Source: JAJRXR01 sp041987545
GTDB lineage: Bacteria; Planctomycetota; Phycisphaerae; Phycisphaerales; UBA1924
Assembly: GCA_041987545.1 (NCBI GenBank)
Contig: JBHIWH010000006.1
Span: 62,001-126,000 of the forward strand
Length of the DNA stretch: 64,000 nucleotides
Reading direction: 5' to 3'
Positions 16,302 through 25,173 of the stretch are shown piece after piece. The notes beneath the pieces are model-generated. The model saw only the letters and a list, made by a program, of their open reading frames with translations, was not told the origin of the DNA and searched no databases. Each line of letters opens with the position of its first letter. The first letter of the stretch is position 1. The position numbers were made by a program, and so were the translations under genes.

Positions 16302-16856
16302 CTAGCCGGCGGCGCCTCGCAGCGCCCGCCACACCACCCGGTAGCGCTCGGCCATCTGCTCGAGCGCTGCCGGGATCACGCGGACCTGGCCCACGACGGA
16401 GATGAAGTTCACGTCGCCGGACCAGCGGGGGACGAGGTGCGCGTGCAGGTGCCCGGGGACGCCGGCGCCCGCGGCCCGCCCCTGGTTGATGCCGATGTTG
16501 ATCCCCTGGGGCTCGAGCGTCGCCTGCATCAGCTCGGCGGCGGTGTCTACGAGGCGCCAGAGCGCGGCACGCTGCTCGGGCTCGTAGTCCAGCAATGTCG
16601 GGCGGCCCTCGCCCAGCGCGACGAGCAGGTGACCGTTGGCGTACGGGTACGCGTTGAGCAGGATCATGCCGACGTCTGTTCGGACGATGACGTGGTTCGC
16701 CTCGTCGTCGCCGGGGCTGACCCAGTAGTCGGAGAGGAAGCACCCGGTGGGGCTGGAGGCGGGGGCGGGCGGGCCGTCGTCGTCCAGGCTCTCGAGGTAC
16801 TCCAGGCGCCAGGGCGCCCAGATCGAGGCGGGATTCGTCGGCTGCTCGGGGGGCAT
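16302..16856 (-). CDS. HIT family nucleotide hydrolase/phosphorylase
   Basis: 184 residues. The histidine triad appears as GHLHAHLVPRW near residue 140, and the upstream strand ILLNAYPYANGHLLVA is typical of the Ap4A-phosphorylase-like HIT branch, as is the N-terminal WAPWRLEYL. NIGINQGRAAGAGVPGHLH gives the asparagine and glycines before the triad. The substrate is probably a dinucleoside polyphosphate or a nucleotide adduct. The start has a TAGACT box 8 bases upstream and no Shine-Dalgarno. It converges with the PEP-CTERM gene. Confidence 0.9.
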   Translation of the reverse strand: MPPEQPTNPASIWAPWRLEYLESLDDDGPPAPASSPTGCFLSDYWVSPGDDEANHVIVRTDVGMILLNAYPYANGHLLVALGEGRPTLLDYEPEQRAALWRLVDTAAELMQATLEPQGINIGINQGRAAGAGVPGHLHAHLVPRWSGDVNFISVVGQVRVIPAALEQMAERYRVVWRALRGAAG

Positions 16857-16864
16857 CGCCCCGG

Positions 16865-16870
16865 AGTCTA
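16865..16870 (-). promoter_or_regulatory. -10-like box TAGACT before the HIT gene
   Basis: On the minus strand TAGACT is followed by 8 bases and then the ATG at 16856, leaving no room for a leader. Confidence 0.4.
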
Positions 16871-16988
16871 CGGAGGCGGCGGGCGGGCAGGACCATGAGA
16901 ACGCCTGGCCCGGCTTCCCGCGCCGGGGCGAGGGGTATCCTCTCTCCCCCGTGTGCGCCGATCGCGCGCGGCGGGCCAGGAGGAGTCC

Positions 16989-18476
16989 ATGTTCTCATCG
17001 ATCACAGTCGGCGGGCGCGGCACGCCCAGGGCGCTCGTCGTCGGCCAGTTCAAGGGTCAGAAGCTCGACAAGGCGACCCTCGCCCTCGACCCGGACGGGT
17101 CGGTCGAGGCCGCGTCCAAGCGGGGCGACGCGACGGGCGAGCTGGGCTCGGGCGTGACCGCGTTCCCGTCCAAGGGCTACGAGCGCGTGCTGGTCGTCGG
17201 CCTGGGGGACAAGACGGAGTTCGAGACGGGCGACCTGCGGGCCGTCGCGGGCGCCGTCGGGCGGGCGCTGGCGGGCGCGAAGGTCACGTCGGCCAAGATC
17301 GCCCTGGACGGGGCGCTGGGCTCGCTCTCCCGGTCGATCGACGAGGGGCGGGCGGGGCAGGACTTCGGCGAGGGGCTCGGGCTGATCGGGTGGGTCTGCG
17401 ACCAGTTCAAGGGGACCGCCGCCAACGGCAAGGACCGGGGCAAGCTGAGCGTCTCGGCCGACGATGCGGGCTTCGCGGCCGGCCTGAAGCGGGGGCTGGG
17501 GCTGGCCGAGTCGGCGAACCTGACGCGGACGCTGAGCCAGACGCCGCCCAACATCGCGACGACGACGTACATGGCCCAGCAGTGCCAGAAGCTGGCGCGC
17601 CAGTTCGACACGCTGAGCTGCCGGGTCATCAAGGGCGAGCAGCTCGAGAAAGAAAAACTCCGCGGCCTGATCAACGTGGGCAAGGCCAGCGAGCACCCGC
17701 CCTGCCTCATCCGGCTGGAGTACAAGCCGAAAACGGTCGCCAAGGGCGCGACGACCGCGGTCTTCGTCGGCAAGACGATGACGTACGACTCGGGCGGGCT
17801 GTCGATCAAGGTCGGCGGCGGGATGAAGGGGATGAAGCGCGACAAGGACGGCGGGTGCGCCGTCATCGGCGCGATGCACGCGATCGCCAGCGTCATCAAG
17901 CCCAGGCGCAAGGTCGTCGCCCTGCTCGCGTGCGCCGAGAACTCGATCTCCGACGTGGCGTACCGCCCGGACGACATCATCGAGTTCCGCAACGGCGTGA
18001 CCGTCGAGGTGACCAACACCGACGCCGAGGGGCGCCTGGTGATGGCCGACGCGCTGTGCTGGGCGTGCGACAAGGAGAAGCCGGGCTTCGTGATCGACAT
18101 GGCGACGCTCACGGGCGGCGTGGTCGTGGCGCTGGGCTCGCCCTACGCGGGGATGTGGTGCGACGACGACACGCTCCGCGACCAGATCCAGGCGGCGTCG
18201 GACCGGTCGGGCGAGCGGGTGTGGCGCCTTCCCATCCACAAGGAGCACCGGGACATGATGAAGTCCCCGGTCGCGGACATCGTCAACTCGGCGCCGATCC
18301 GCGAGGCGCACCCGATCCAGGGGGCGGCGTTCCTGAGCTACTTCGTGAAGGACGGCACGCCCTGGGGGCACATCGACATCGCCGGCACGCACGCGACGGA
18401 CAAGGACAAGGGCCCGATCATCGCGGGCCCGACCGGGTTCGGGGCGCGGCTGCTGGCCGAGCTGGTGGCCGAGTGA
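16989..18476 (+). CDS. pepA: Leucyl aminopeptidase (M17)
   Basis: 495 residues, the usual length of the M17 family, which removes N-terminal residues from peptides using two metal ions. The catalytic C-terminal domain shows FVGKTMTYDSGGLSIK, MKRDKDGG, and the diagnostic NTDAEGRLVMADAL, where Asp and Glu bind metal and Arg is catalytic. The N-terminal half is the variable alpha/beta domain. The ATG at 16989 lies directly after AGGAGG; the frame extending upstream was rejected for that reason. A cytoplasmic hexamer is expected. Confidence 0.94.
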   Translation: MFSSITVGGRGTPRALVVGQFKGQKLDKATLALDPDGSVEAASKRGDATGELGSGVTAFPSKGYERVLVVGLGDKTEFETGDLRAVAGAVGRALAGAKVTSAKIALDGALGSLSRSIDEGRAGQDFGEGLGLIGWVCDQFKGTAANGKDRGKLSVSADDAGFAAGLKRGLGLAESANLTRTLSQTPPNIATTTYMAQQCQKLARQFDTLSCRVIKGEQLEKEKLRGLINVGKASEHPPCLIRLEYKPKTVAKGATTAVFVGKTMTYDSGGLSIKVGGGMKGMKRDKDGGCAVIGAMHAIASVIKPRRKVVALLACAENSISDVAYRPDDIIEFRNGVTVEVTNTDAEGRLVMADALCWACDKEKPGFVIDMATLTGGVVVALGSPYAGMWCDDDTLRDQIQAASDRSGERVWRLPIHKEHRDMMKSPVADIVNSAPIREAHPIQGAAFLSYFVKDGTPWGHIDIAGTHATDKDKGPIIAGPTGFGARLLAELVAE

Positions 18477-18489
18477 TCCCGGCCGCGCC

Positions 18490-19638
18490 TCAGGCGTGGG
18501 CGTGCATCTCGGAGTGTCGCTTGGCGCCGAACATTGGCGCGAGGTAGCGGAGCCCGAGCGCGAGTGCCAGCATCGCGACGAGCGCGACGGCGCCCGCGAC
18601 CTGGAGCGCGCTGACGGCCGCGTGCTCGTGGGCTGGGCCCGCCTCGGCCAACCGGATCGTGCCGGCGAGCAGCGCGTCGAACGCCAGGCCAGACGCGACG
18701 GCGAAGGCCGCGATGACCACGAGGTAGATCGCCAGCGCCCGCCCGCCCAGGTCCTTGAGCACCCAGGCCATGGTGGCGGTGTTGGTCGCGGGGCCGGCCA
18801 GGAGCAGCACGAGTGCCGCGCCCGGCGAGAGCCCGGAGGCGACGAGCGTGAAGGCGACGGGCGTCGTCGACGTCGCGCAGATGTACAGGGGCAGGCCCAC
18901 GACAAGCATGAGCAGCATCGGGACGATGCCGGTCCCGATGTTGGACTCGATCCAGCCCTCGGGGACGAGGGCGGCGATGAGGGCCGAGAGCACGAGGCCG
19001 ATCAGCAGCCAGGGCGCGAGGTCCTTGGGCATCGTCAACAGGCCGAAGCGGAGGGCGGAGGCGAGCTTGGCGCGGGCGCTTGACGGCGTATCGTCGGGCT
19101 CGTGCTCGCAGGAATCGTCGCCGTGCTCGCCGTGTGGGTCATCGCTGGGCGCGGGGGAGGTGTGGCAGCAGGAGTGCGTCGTATTGCTCGGCGCGTGCTT
19201 GCCCTGTTCGGTCTCGGGCCTGCCTGGCGCCAGCAACTCGATGAGTGAGCCAGCGGTGAACGCGGTCGCGACGGCGACGACCGGGCGGGCGAGGGCGAAG
19301 ACTGGTCCGAACAGCGCCCAGGTGAGCGGGATGGACTCCTCGCCGGTCTGGGGGGTGGAGATGGTGAAGGCGGCCGACGCGCCCCGCGAGGCGCCCGACC
19401 GCCGCAGGCCGGCGGCGACCGGGATCACGGAGCACGAGCACAGGGGCAGGGGGATGCCCAGGAGGCTGGCCTTGGCGATGGGCCAGGCGCCGCGGCCGGA
19501 CAAATGCCTGGCCATCCACTCCCGGGGGACCAGGGCGTGCACGAGGCCGGCCAGCAGGAAGCCGGCGACCAGCCACACGCCCGACTCGAGCGAGATGGAC
19601 CAGAACTCCGAGAGCCAGCGGGAGAGGAATGCGCCCAC
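18490..19638 (-). CDS. SO_0444-type Cu/Zn efflux permease
   Basis: 382 residues with eight or more membrane segments. The N-terminal half shows GIPLPLCSCSVIPVAAGLRR and SAAFTISTPQTG; the second half LPLYICATSTTPVA and LLAGPATNTATMAW. This twofold pattern belongs to the DUF318/ArsP-like permeases, specifically the SO_0444 branch linked to copper and zinc export. The central loop (about 150-190) and the C-terminus are rich in His and Cys (HSCCHTSP, HGEHGDDSCEHE, HSEMHAHA), as expected for metal binding. The GTG start has a TAGAGT box 5 bases upstream. Metal specificity is inference. Confidence 0.85.
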   Translation of the reverse strand: MGAFLSRWLSEFWSISLESGVWLVAGFLLAGLVHALVPREWMARHLSGRGAWPIAKASLLGIPLPLCSCSVIPVAAGLRRSGASRGASAAFTISTPQTGEESIPLTWALFGPVFALARPVVAVATAFTAGSLIELLAPGRPETEQGKHAPSNTTHSCCHTSPAPSDDPHGEHGDDSCEHEPDDTPSSARAKLASALRFGLLTMPKDLAPWLLIGLVLSALIAALVPEGWIESNIGTGIVPMLLMLVVGLPLYICATSTTPVAFTLVASGLSPGAALVLLLAGPATNTATMAWVLKDLGGRALAIYLVVIAAFAVASGLAFDALLAGTIRLAEAGPAHEHAAVSALQVAGAVALVAMLALALGLRYLAPMFGAKRHSEMHAHA

Positions 19639-19643
19639 GCAGG

Positions 19644-19649
19644 ACTCTA
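19644..19649 (-). promoter_or_regulatory. -10-like box TAGAGT before the efflux permease
   Basis: On the minus strand TAGAGT lies 5 bases before the GTG start at 19638; no Shine-Dalgarno fits between. Confidence 0.4.
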
Positions 19650-19681
19650 CGCGGGATACCCGTCACGACGGAGCGGCGGGC

Positions 19682-20290
19682 TCAGCGCCGTCTCGGTCGC
19701 CGCAGAAGGAGAGAAACGGGAAGGAGACACGCTGCGCTCCCGGGGGCGGGGACGATGCGCGCTTGCAGAAACGTGACCTCGAACCGGAGATTTGAGCCAT
19801 CGTCGGCGGACGTGACATCAAACACACGGTCTTCGTAGTCGGCCAGGTCGAGCGACGTGGGCAGCGCGAGACCGTTGTGAGAGTCAGCGTCGAAGTCGCG
19901 CAGGACGAGGGAGATGACGCCCAGCGGGTCGGTCGATTGATCAGAAGCGAGGATCCCAATCCCGTCGAAGAGGTCCCCGGTCGGCACGTGCGTCGAGTCA
20001 TCGAAGACGCCGACGCTGCGGAAGATGCCGAAGTCGTCGGGAGCCGGGATGTCCACCTGCACCACGCCATCGACCCAAGCCGTGGCAGAGATCAAGCCGG
20101 GGTAGATCGCCGACGTGTCCCCGGGCATGATCGGGTTGCTCGGCGGGGTGGACGACTCGTAGTACACCAGGAGTTCGAACATCGAGCCGGCTCCGTCGTC
20201 GCCCCTGGCGATCAACTCCACCGGGGCGGCGGACGCGACAGACCCAAGGCTCGCGCACAGGCAGAGTGCGGCGGGGTGCAAGCTCGGCAT
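19682..20290 (-). CDS. Secreted protein with PEP-CTERM-like end
   Basis: 202 residues from an ATG at 20290 preceded by GGGAGGA. The signal peptide is MPSLHPAALCLCASLGSVAS. The mature part is beta-rich with no domain I recognise. It ends VPAPGSAACLLPVSLLLRR then PRRR, a weaker version of the PEP-CTERM tail in which the hydrophobic stretch is shorter and contains proline. Codon use is somewhat less GC-rich than in nuoD. It is divergent from nuoD across 100 bases, where a TATGAT box (20341-20346) precedes nuoD. Confidence 0.7.
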   Translation of the reverse strand: MPSLHPAALCLCASLGSVASAAPVELIARGDDGAGSMFELLVYYESSTPPSNPIMPGDTSAIYPGLISATAWVDGVVQVDIPAPDDFGIFRSVGVFDDSTHVPTGDLFDGIGILASDQSTDPLGVISLVLRDFDADSHNGLALPTSLDLADYEDRVFDVTSADDGSNLRFEVTFLQARIVPAPGSAACLLPVSLLLRRPRRR

Positions 20291-20390
20291 GACAGGATGT
20301 CCTCCCTCTCGGCGGCTGCCGCCGCGGGTCTCTCTCGACCTATGATCGAGGGATCGACCCGCCGACGCAAGCGACTCGGAGCAGTTTGAC

Positions 20391-21680
20391 ATGCCCTACA
20401 CACTCCGCCCCGAGCAGGGGCTCACGCCAGACGCCGACACGACCGAGTACCTGTCCACCCACGTGGACACGGGCGACCGGTGGGTCCTGAACTTCGGCCC
20501 CCAGCACCCGGCGACGCACACGACGCTGCGGCTGGTGCTCGAGCTCGACGGCGAGCGCATCGCCCGGTGCACGCCCCACATCGGGTACCTGCACTCCGGC
20601 TTCGAGAAGCTGGGCGAGCACCTGGATTACAACCAGTACGTGACCATCGTGTCGCGGATGAACTACCTGAGCCCGATCAGCAACGACATCGCGTGGCACC
20701 ACGCGGTCGAGCAGCTCTTCGGCATCGACGTCACGCCCCGGTGCAAGGTCCTCCGCACGATCATGGCCGAGATGGGCCGCGTCCAGGACCACCTGCTGTG
20801 TGTCGGCGCCGCCGGCCTCGACCTGGGCGCGTTCACGGCGTTCCTCTACGGGTTCAACCCCCGGGAGAAGATCTACGACATCGTGGACTACATCTCGGGC
20901 CAGCGGTTCCACCCGGACTGGACCCGCGTCGGCGGCCTCATGCAGGACCTGCCCGACGAGGAGACGTTCAAGCGCATGGTCAAGTCGTTCATCCACGACG
21001 ACCTGCCCCAGGCAATGAAGGACATCGAGGGCCTGCTCAACCGGAACCGGATCTTCTGGGACCGGACGCGGGGCATCGGCGTGCTCAGCCGCGACGACGC
21101 CGTCGCCTGGAGCGCCTCGGGCCCGATCGCCCGGGCCTCGGGCGTGGTGCGGGACCTGCGCAAGGACGAGCCGTATTTGTGTTATGCGGACAACTGGGAC
21201 GGCGAGGGCGCCGAGGCGGTGAAGTTCAGCGTCCCGGTCTGCGAGGAGGGCGACGTGTACGCCCGGTTCCTCGTGCGGCTCGAGGAGATCAAGCAGTCGG
21301 TCAAGATCATCGACCAGCTGATCGACCACATCCCCGGCGGGTCGGTGGACGTCTTCGCCGACTCGAAGATGGTCAAGCCCGACAAGAGCCAGGTCTACGG
21401 CTCGATCGAGGGCCTCATCCAGCACTTCGAGCTGATCATGTCCAACCGCGGCTGGGAGCCCCCGGTCGCCGAGACGTACGCGGCCCAGGAGACAGCCAAC
21501 GGCGAGCTGGGGTACTACATCGTGTCCGACGGCGGCCCCCGCGCCTGGCGGGCGAGCACGAGGCCGCCGAGTTTCATCAACTACTCGCTGATGCCCAAGC
21601 TGATCGAGGGGCACATGCTCGCGGACGTGGTCGCGGTGCTGGGCAGCCTGAACATCGTGGCGGCGGAGCTGGATAGGTAG
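20391..21680 (+). CDS. nuoD: NADH-quinone oxidoreductase subunit D
   Basis: 429 residues. The 49-kDa subunit of complex I, in the peripheral arm near the quinone pocket. NFGPQHPATHTTLRLVLELDG, PHIGYLHSGFEKLGE, the quinone-site histidine of GPQHP, RTIMAEMGRVQDHLL and the C-terminal MLADVVAVLGSLNIVAAELDR are all family-typical. The ATG at 20391 follows CGGAGCAG. No nuoC or nuoE is adjacent: nuoE lies 5.6 kb and nuoF 9.2 kb further on in the same orientation. The gene is complete and seems functional. Confidence 0.95.
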   Translation: MPYTLRPEQGLTPDADTTEYLSTHVDTGDRWVLNFGPQHPATHTTLRLVLELDGERIARCTPHIGYLHSGFEKLGEHLDYNQYVTIVSRMNYLSPISNDIAWHHAVEQLFGIDVTPRCKVLRTIMAEMGRVQDHLLCVGAAGLDLGAFTAFLYGFNPREKIYDIVDYISGQRFHPDWTRVGGLMQDLPDEETFKRMVKSFIHDDLPQAMKDIEGLLNRNRIFWDRTRGIGVLSRDDAVAWSASGPIARASGVVRDLRKDEPYLCYADNWDGEGAEAVKFSVPVCEEGDVYARFLVRLEEIKQSVKIIDQLIDHIPGGSVDVFADSKMVKPDKSQVYGSIEGLIQHFELIMSNRGWEPPVAETYAAQETANGELGYYIVSDGGPRAWRASTRPPSFINYSLMPKLIEGHMLADVVAVLGSLNIVAAELDR

Positions 21681-21683
21681 GGT

Positions 21684-22283
21684 CTAGCCGGCTGCGGCGA
21701 TGGCGACCGAGACGATGACAGTGAGGATCGCCAAGCCGAGCGGGTGGTCCTTGGCCCACCTGTTTCCGGCGTCGTACGTGCGAAGGCAGCGACGATAGCT
21801 CGCCATCGACCAACTGTGGAAACTCAGAAAGGCGGGGCGCGCGCTGTCGCGCGCAGCCTGAGCGAACGAATCAGCGGCTTCGCGCAGAGCAAAGCCAGCT
21901 TGCTCGGCGGACTGGAGCGCCTTTTTCCGGCTCTCTCGGGCACGCAGGTTTGCGTCGCGGAGTTCGTCCTCAAGCTCGGGGAGTACCTTGTTAGCTTCGG
22001 CCTGAATCTCGTCGGAATCCAAGGGGATTGCGTTTGGATCGATCGCGTCCTCCGCCGAAACCTCACCGCCCTCGTGAGATTGCTCCTCCGCGACCGATCT
22101 GGCCAGCTCATTCGAGTCGTCACGGGTTGGTTGGAGAGCCGATCCGGCCGGATCGACACTCGAATCCTCTGGTTCCATCTCGATCCAGATAATGCTCCAG
22201 CCTTCAGGGTCGTCTCCTCGCTCAAAGAACTGATCGAGGAACTCCTCCGGCACGTCGTCGCGAGTTGTCTCGTCGGCGCTCAC
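21684..22283 (-). CDS. Unknown acidic protein with C-terminal membrane anchor
   Basis: 199 residues. The N-terminal 100 are acidic and low in hydrophobics, then come about 50 residues of charged helix (LEDELRDANLRARESRKKAL), and one membrane segment ends the protein (LGLAILTVIVSVAIAA). This tail-anchored layout with a helical stalk gives no known family. Its start overlaps the stop of the gene upstream by 4 bases (ATGA), so the two form an operon. Base composition is less GC-rich than the flanks. Confidence 0.55.
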   Translation of the reverse strand: MSADETTRDDVPEEFLDQFFERGDDPEGWSIIWIEMEPEDSSVDPAGSALQPTRDDSNELARSVAEEQSHEGGEVSAEDAIDPNAIPLDSDEIQAEANKVLPELEDELRDANLRARESRKKALQSAEQAGFALREAADSFAQAARDSARPAFLSFHSWSMASYRRCLRTYDAGNRWAKDHPLGLAILTVIVSVAIAAAG

Positions 22284-23197
22284 GGCTCGCCTCCCGACGG
22301 CTGCGGTGAGCCCTTGGGGACAAAGGCGCGCAATCGCTTCGCCCGAAGACCGCTTCCGCCGTGCGCGATATGAAGCTCACTGGTCGCCTTTACAAGAGAT
22401 CGCAGTTCTTGGCGCAGTCGCTGGCGATTCTCGGGAGTGTCCTCGAGCGGAGGAAGCCGGAGCTTCAGGACGACCTGCTGCTCTGATGGCTCAGTTGGGA
22501 GTGCGTGCGATTCGATATCAGTTGATTGTCGATCAGGCCACTCCTCCGGTTCGCCAAACGGCCAGAGCGGTCCGAGCAGGCTAACGGATACGGGCGTGTT
22601 ATCATCCCATGGCTTGCTCCCTGGGATAACAATGAGATCGCCGTCTTTATCCCACACCAATTCACCGTTCACGTCTGTGAATGGCCCGCCCATAGTCGTA
22701 CCCCATAGCATTCGATAGTCGCGGTAGATTGCTGCACGCGCTGCGACGAAGGCGCTGGCATGGGTGTGGGCGTAGGTGGCTTTTATGGCGTGGGCGACGA
22801 CATCGGTGGCGGCAGCGGCGTCAGTATCGGTGTAGGCGGCTTGTGCGGCGTAGGCGGCTTCGCCGGCGGCTTGTGCGGCGAAGGCGGCTGATTCATTGTT
22901 GTCGGCCCAGGCGTCGGTGCAGGCAGCGTAGACGGCGCGAACAGCGGCGTCGAGATCGTCACGCGCGGAGGCGGGGTCTGCCGCCAACAATTCCGCGAGT
23001 GTAATGGCCCTGTCAACAGCCGCGATGTGCTTGCGCGGTGCCTCGGGCCATAGGAGTTTGAACAGCGGTTGCACACGACGGGCACAGCGGGCGGCGAACG
23101 CGACGCGTGCCCAGCGAGGGAGCCCTTGAAGTTCTTCTCGAGTTGGCAACCGCGGCTCGTCGTCCGCCCGCTCGCGTCCGGTCTCGGCGTCGCTCAC
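22280..23197 (-). CDS. Unknown protein with alanine-rich helical middle
   Basis: 305 residues from a GTG placed 5 bases after GGAGGT; the frame before it was rejected. Residues 10-65 (LPRWARVAFAARCARRVQPL, then LWPEAP) look like a conserved helical domain. Residues 85-150 are extremely Ala-rich with regular aromatic residues (AYAAQAAY, ATYAHTHAS), suggesting helical repeats. The C-terminal half is mixed alpha/beta (DLIVIPGSKPWDD). I recall similar Ala-rich proteins in planctomycete genomes but no function. Operon with the tail-anchored protein. GC is lower than in the neighbours, so recent acquisition is possible. Confidence 0.55.
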   Translation of the reverse strand: MSDAETGRERADDEPRLPTREELQGLPRWARVAFAARCARRVQPLFKLLWPEAPRKHIAAVDRAITLAELLAADPASARDDLDAAVRAVYAACTDAWADNNESAAFAAQAAGEAAYAAQAAYTDTDAAAATDVVAHAIKATYAHTHASAFVAARAAIYRDYRMLWGTTMGGPFTDVNGELVWDKDGDLIVIPGSKPWDDNTPVSVSLLGPLWPFGEPEEWPDRQSTDIESHALPTEPSEQQVVLKLRLPPLEDTPENRQRLRQELRSLVKATSELHIAHGGSGLRAKRLRAFVPKGSPQPSGGEP

Positions 23198-23284
23198 GTG
23201 CCACCTCCAGTCCGGCGGGGCACGCACGCCGACCCGGGATGATAGGAACGCCAATGTCCTGATGTTGGGTGGTCGCGGCGGCCC

Positions 23285-24214
23285 CTACGCCAGCGGCAGC
23301 CCCGACCCCACGCCCGTCTCCTCGTCGTGGAGCCGGAGCAGGTACCCGGTCGCCGGGTCGGGCGCGGCGCGGGCGCCGATCTCCTCGAGCAGCTCGCAGA
23401 CGGCGTGGCCGCGGCTGGCGCTGGCGTACGCGTCGAGCCAGCGTGCCGTCCGGTCGTCGGCGATCGTCTCGTAGTTGATCTTGGGGATGAGCCGGTCAAA
23501 GCCACGCAGGCGCCAGGGCTTGGGCGTGAGGCGGGCGCGGAAGGACTCCTGCACGCGGCAGAGCGAGACGTACGCCGGGTCGGCGCCCAGGCGGAGCATC
23601 AGCTCCCGCGTCTCGTCGGCGGACGGGTCCATCGGGGGGTTGAGCAGGAGCACGCGCATGCCGGCGGCGGTGCGGTACATCCGCGCGCCCCGGCCCGGGG
23701 ACTCGGCGGCCCAGTCGCGGACGGCCGCGGCGACGGCGGCGCGGACCTCCTCGGGGCTCGGCTCGGGCGGGCCGGACAGCGCGTCCCGGAGCTTGCCGAG
23801 CAGGCCCGAGCGCTTGGCGGCGGGGGCGGGAGCGTGCGGGTTGAGGAACTTCATGACGCGCGCCGGGACCTCGTCGGTGTCCACGTCGACGAATGCGAGG
23901 GAGGCGGTGTTGAGCACGCGGGCGCCGTAGCGGTTGATGGTGACCGCGCCCGCCCGCCCGCCGCGCTCGTCGAGCGACTCGTCCACGAGCGGCTCGGGGT
24001 TGGCGCCACGGAGGTACGAGTAGTTCCCGGGCTCGCTCGGCGTGCGCTGGCCCGAGAGCACGCGGTCCCAGTCGGTCGCCTCGGCGCGGCGGCGGGCCTC
24101 GGCCAGGGCGTCGGCCTCGCTCTGGTCGGACCCGCCCCAGACGCGGGTGTGGATCTCCCGACGCCCGATCTGCTCGCGGACCTCGACCGACGCCCAGTAT
24201 CGGCGGACCTGCAT
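23285..24214 (-). CDS. Unknown conserved protein with FRARLTPKPWR motif
   Basis: 309 residues. The ATG at 24214 follows GGGAGG. The N-terminal third has WASVEVREQIGRREIHTRVWG; the middle (about 120-155) is a proline-rich linker. From about 165 to 265 comes the most family-like part, MYRTAAGMRVLLLNPPMDPS, LGADPAYVSLCRVQESF and RARLTPKPWRLRGF, which I recall as a widely distributed uncharacterised domain. The C-terminus is helical with YLLRLHDEETG. No catalytic motif is certain and no signal peptide. It diverges from a trypsin-like lipoprotein gene 65 bases away. Confidence 0.6.
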   Translation of the reverse strand: MQVRRYWASVEVREQIGRREIHTRVWGGSDQSEADALAEARRRAEATDWDRVLSGQRTPSEPGNYSYLRGANPEPLVDESLDERGGRAGAVTINRYGARVLNTASLAFVDVDTDEVPARVMKFLNPHAPAPAAKRSGLLGKLRDALSGPPEPSPEEVRAAVAAAVRDWAAESPGRGARMYRTAAGMRVLLLNPPMDPSADETRELMLRLGADPAYVSLCRVQESFRARLTPKPWRLRGFDRLIPKINYETIADDRTARWLDAYASASRGHAVCELLEEIGARAAPDPATGYLLRLHDEETGVGSGLPLA

Positions 24215-24266
24215 CGCGTCGCCTCCCTCGTGGTCAATCCCCGGCACGATACCCGCGGCGCGCCGG

Positions 24267-24272
24267 TAGAGT
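24267..24272 (+). promoter_or_regulatory. -10-like box TAGAGT
   Basis: TAGAGT lies 7 bases before the ATG at 24280 of the first trypsin-like lipoprotein; there is no Shine-Dalgarno. Confidence 0.4.
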
Positions 24273-24279
24273 GGCACGC

Positions 24280-25143
24280 ATGGCAACGCGGCGATGGCGA
24301 GCAGGTTCGTTTGGGTTGGCCGTTCGGTCGTCCGTGATCCTGTGCGTGTGCGCGGCGATCGTCGGCGGGTGCGCGGGGCCGCCGACCGAGCCGGTCGCGC
24401 GCGAGCTGGTCATCGCGGACCAGGCGTTGCTGCACGCGTCGGACTCGACGCGGTTCATCCTGCGTATCCAGGGCGTGGGCGAGGACGGGCGGGCCGACGC
24501 GTCGGCCGCGTGCGGCGTGTCGGTCGGCGACGGGCTCGTGCTGACCGCGGCCCACTGCGTCCCCGGCGAGCTGCTCGCGGGCGTGACGCAGACGGCCCGC
24601 GTGCTGATCGACGACCGGGTGAGGACGGTGCGGCTGCTGGGCGCGGGGTTTGTGCCCGAGGATGCGGACGATGCCGAGGCCGGCGGGCGCGAGCCCGAGG
24701 AGGACTGGGCGCTGCTGGAGGTCGAGCGGTCGGGCGACGGCTCGGGCGGCGACGACCGCGCGTGGTCGGTCATGTCCCGCTGGGGCGAGGCGGTCGAGGG
24801 GGAGGCGGCGTACGTCGTGGGCTTCCCGCTGCACTACCTGCCGGAGGGCTGGAAGGACGGTCTGGCGTGGGCCGACGACCTGCGGGGTCGCTGGTCGGCG
24901 CCGACGCCGATCGTGCTGGAAGGACGGGTCGAGCGCGTCGGCGAGGGCTGGCTGATGGTGCGGACACAGGGCGGGCTGGGCGGGCGTGCCCGCGGCGCCT
25001 CGGGCGGCGGCGTGTTCGTGCGCCGGGGCGGGCGGGCGGTGCTCGTCGGGATCGCGAACAAGTCGAGGCTGCGAGGGTCGCTCTTGAGCGGGGCGGTCGT
25101 CCCGGCGGCGGCCCGCGAGCGGATGCGGGGCCCGGCCCGCTGA
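24280..25143 (+). CDS. Trypsin-like serine protease lipoprotein
   Basis: 287 residues. The signal peptide ends in a lipobox (IVGGCAGPP), so the protein should be lipid-anchored outside the cytoplasm. The S1 fold is visible: VLTAAHCVPGE (catalytic His), EEDWALLEV (Asp), GGRARGASGGGVFV (Ser). A cysteine-poor body and an acidic insert before the Asp (EDADDAEAGGREPEED) are unusual. The ATG at 24280 is favoured by the TAGAGT box upstream. It converges with a second gene of the same type whose end is 30 bases away. Targets are unknown; a housekeeping or envelope-stress role is a guess. Confidence 0.8.
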   Translation: MATRRWRAGSFGLAVRSSVILCVCAAIVGGCAGPPTEPVARELVIADQALLHASDSTRFILRIQGVGEDGRADASAACGVSVGDGLVLTAAHCVPGELLAGVTQTARVLIDDRVRTVRLLGAGFVPEDADDAEAGGREPEEDWALLEVERSGDGSGGDDRAWSVMSRWGEAVEGEAAYVVGFPLHYLPEGWKDGLAWADDLRGRWSAPTPIVLEGRVERVGEGWLMVRTQGGLGGRARGASGGGVFVRRGGRAVLVGIANKSRLRGSLLSGAVVPAAARERMRGPAR

Positions 25144-25173
25144 GGGCGGGGGCGGCGCCTGACAGGCAGAATC

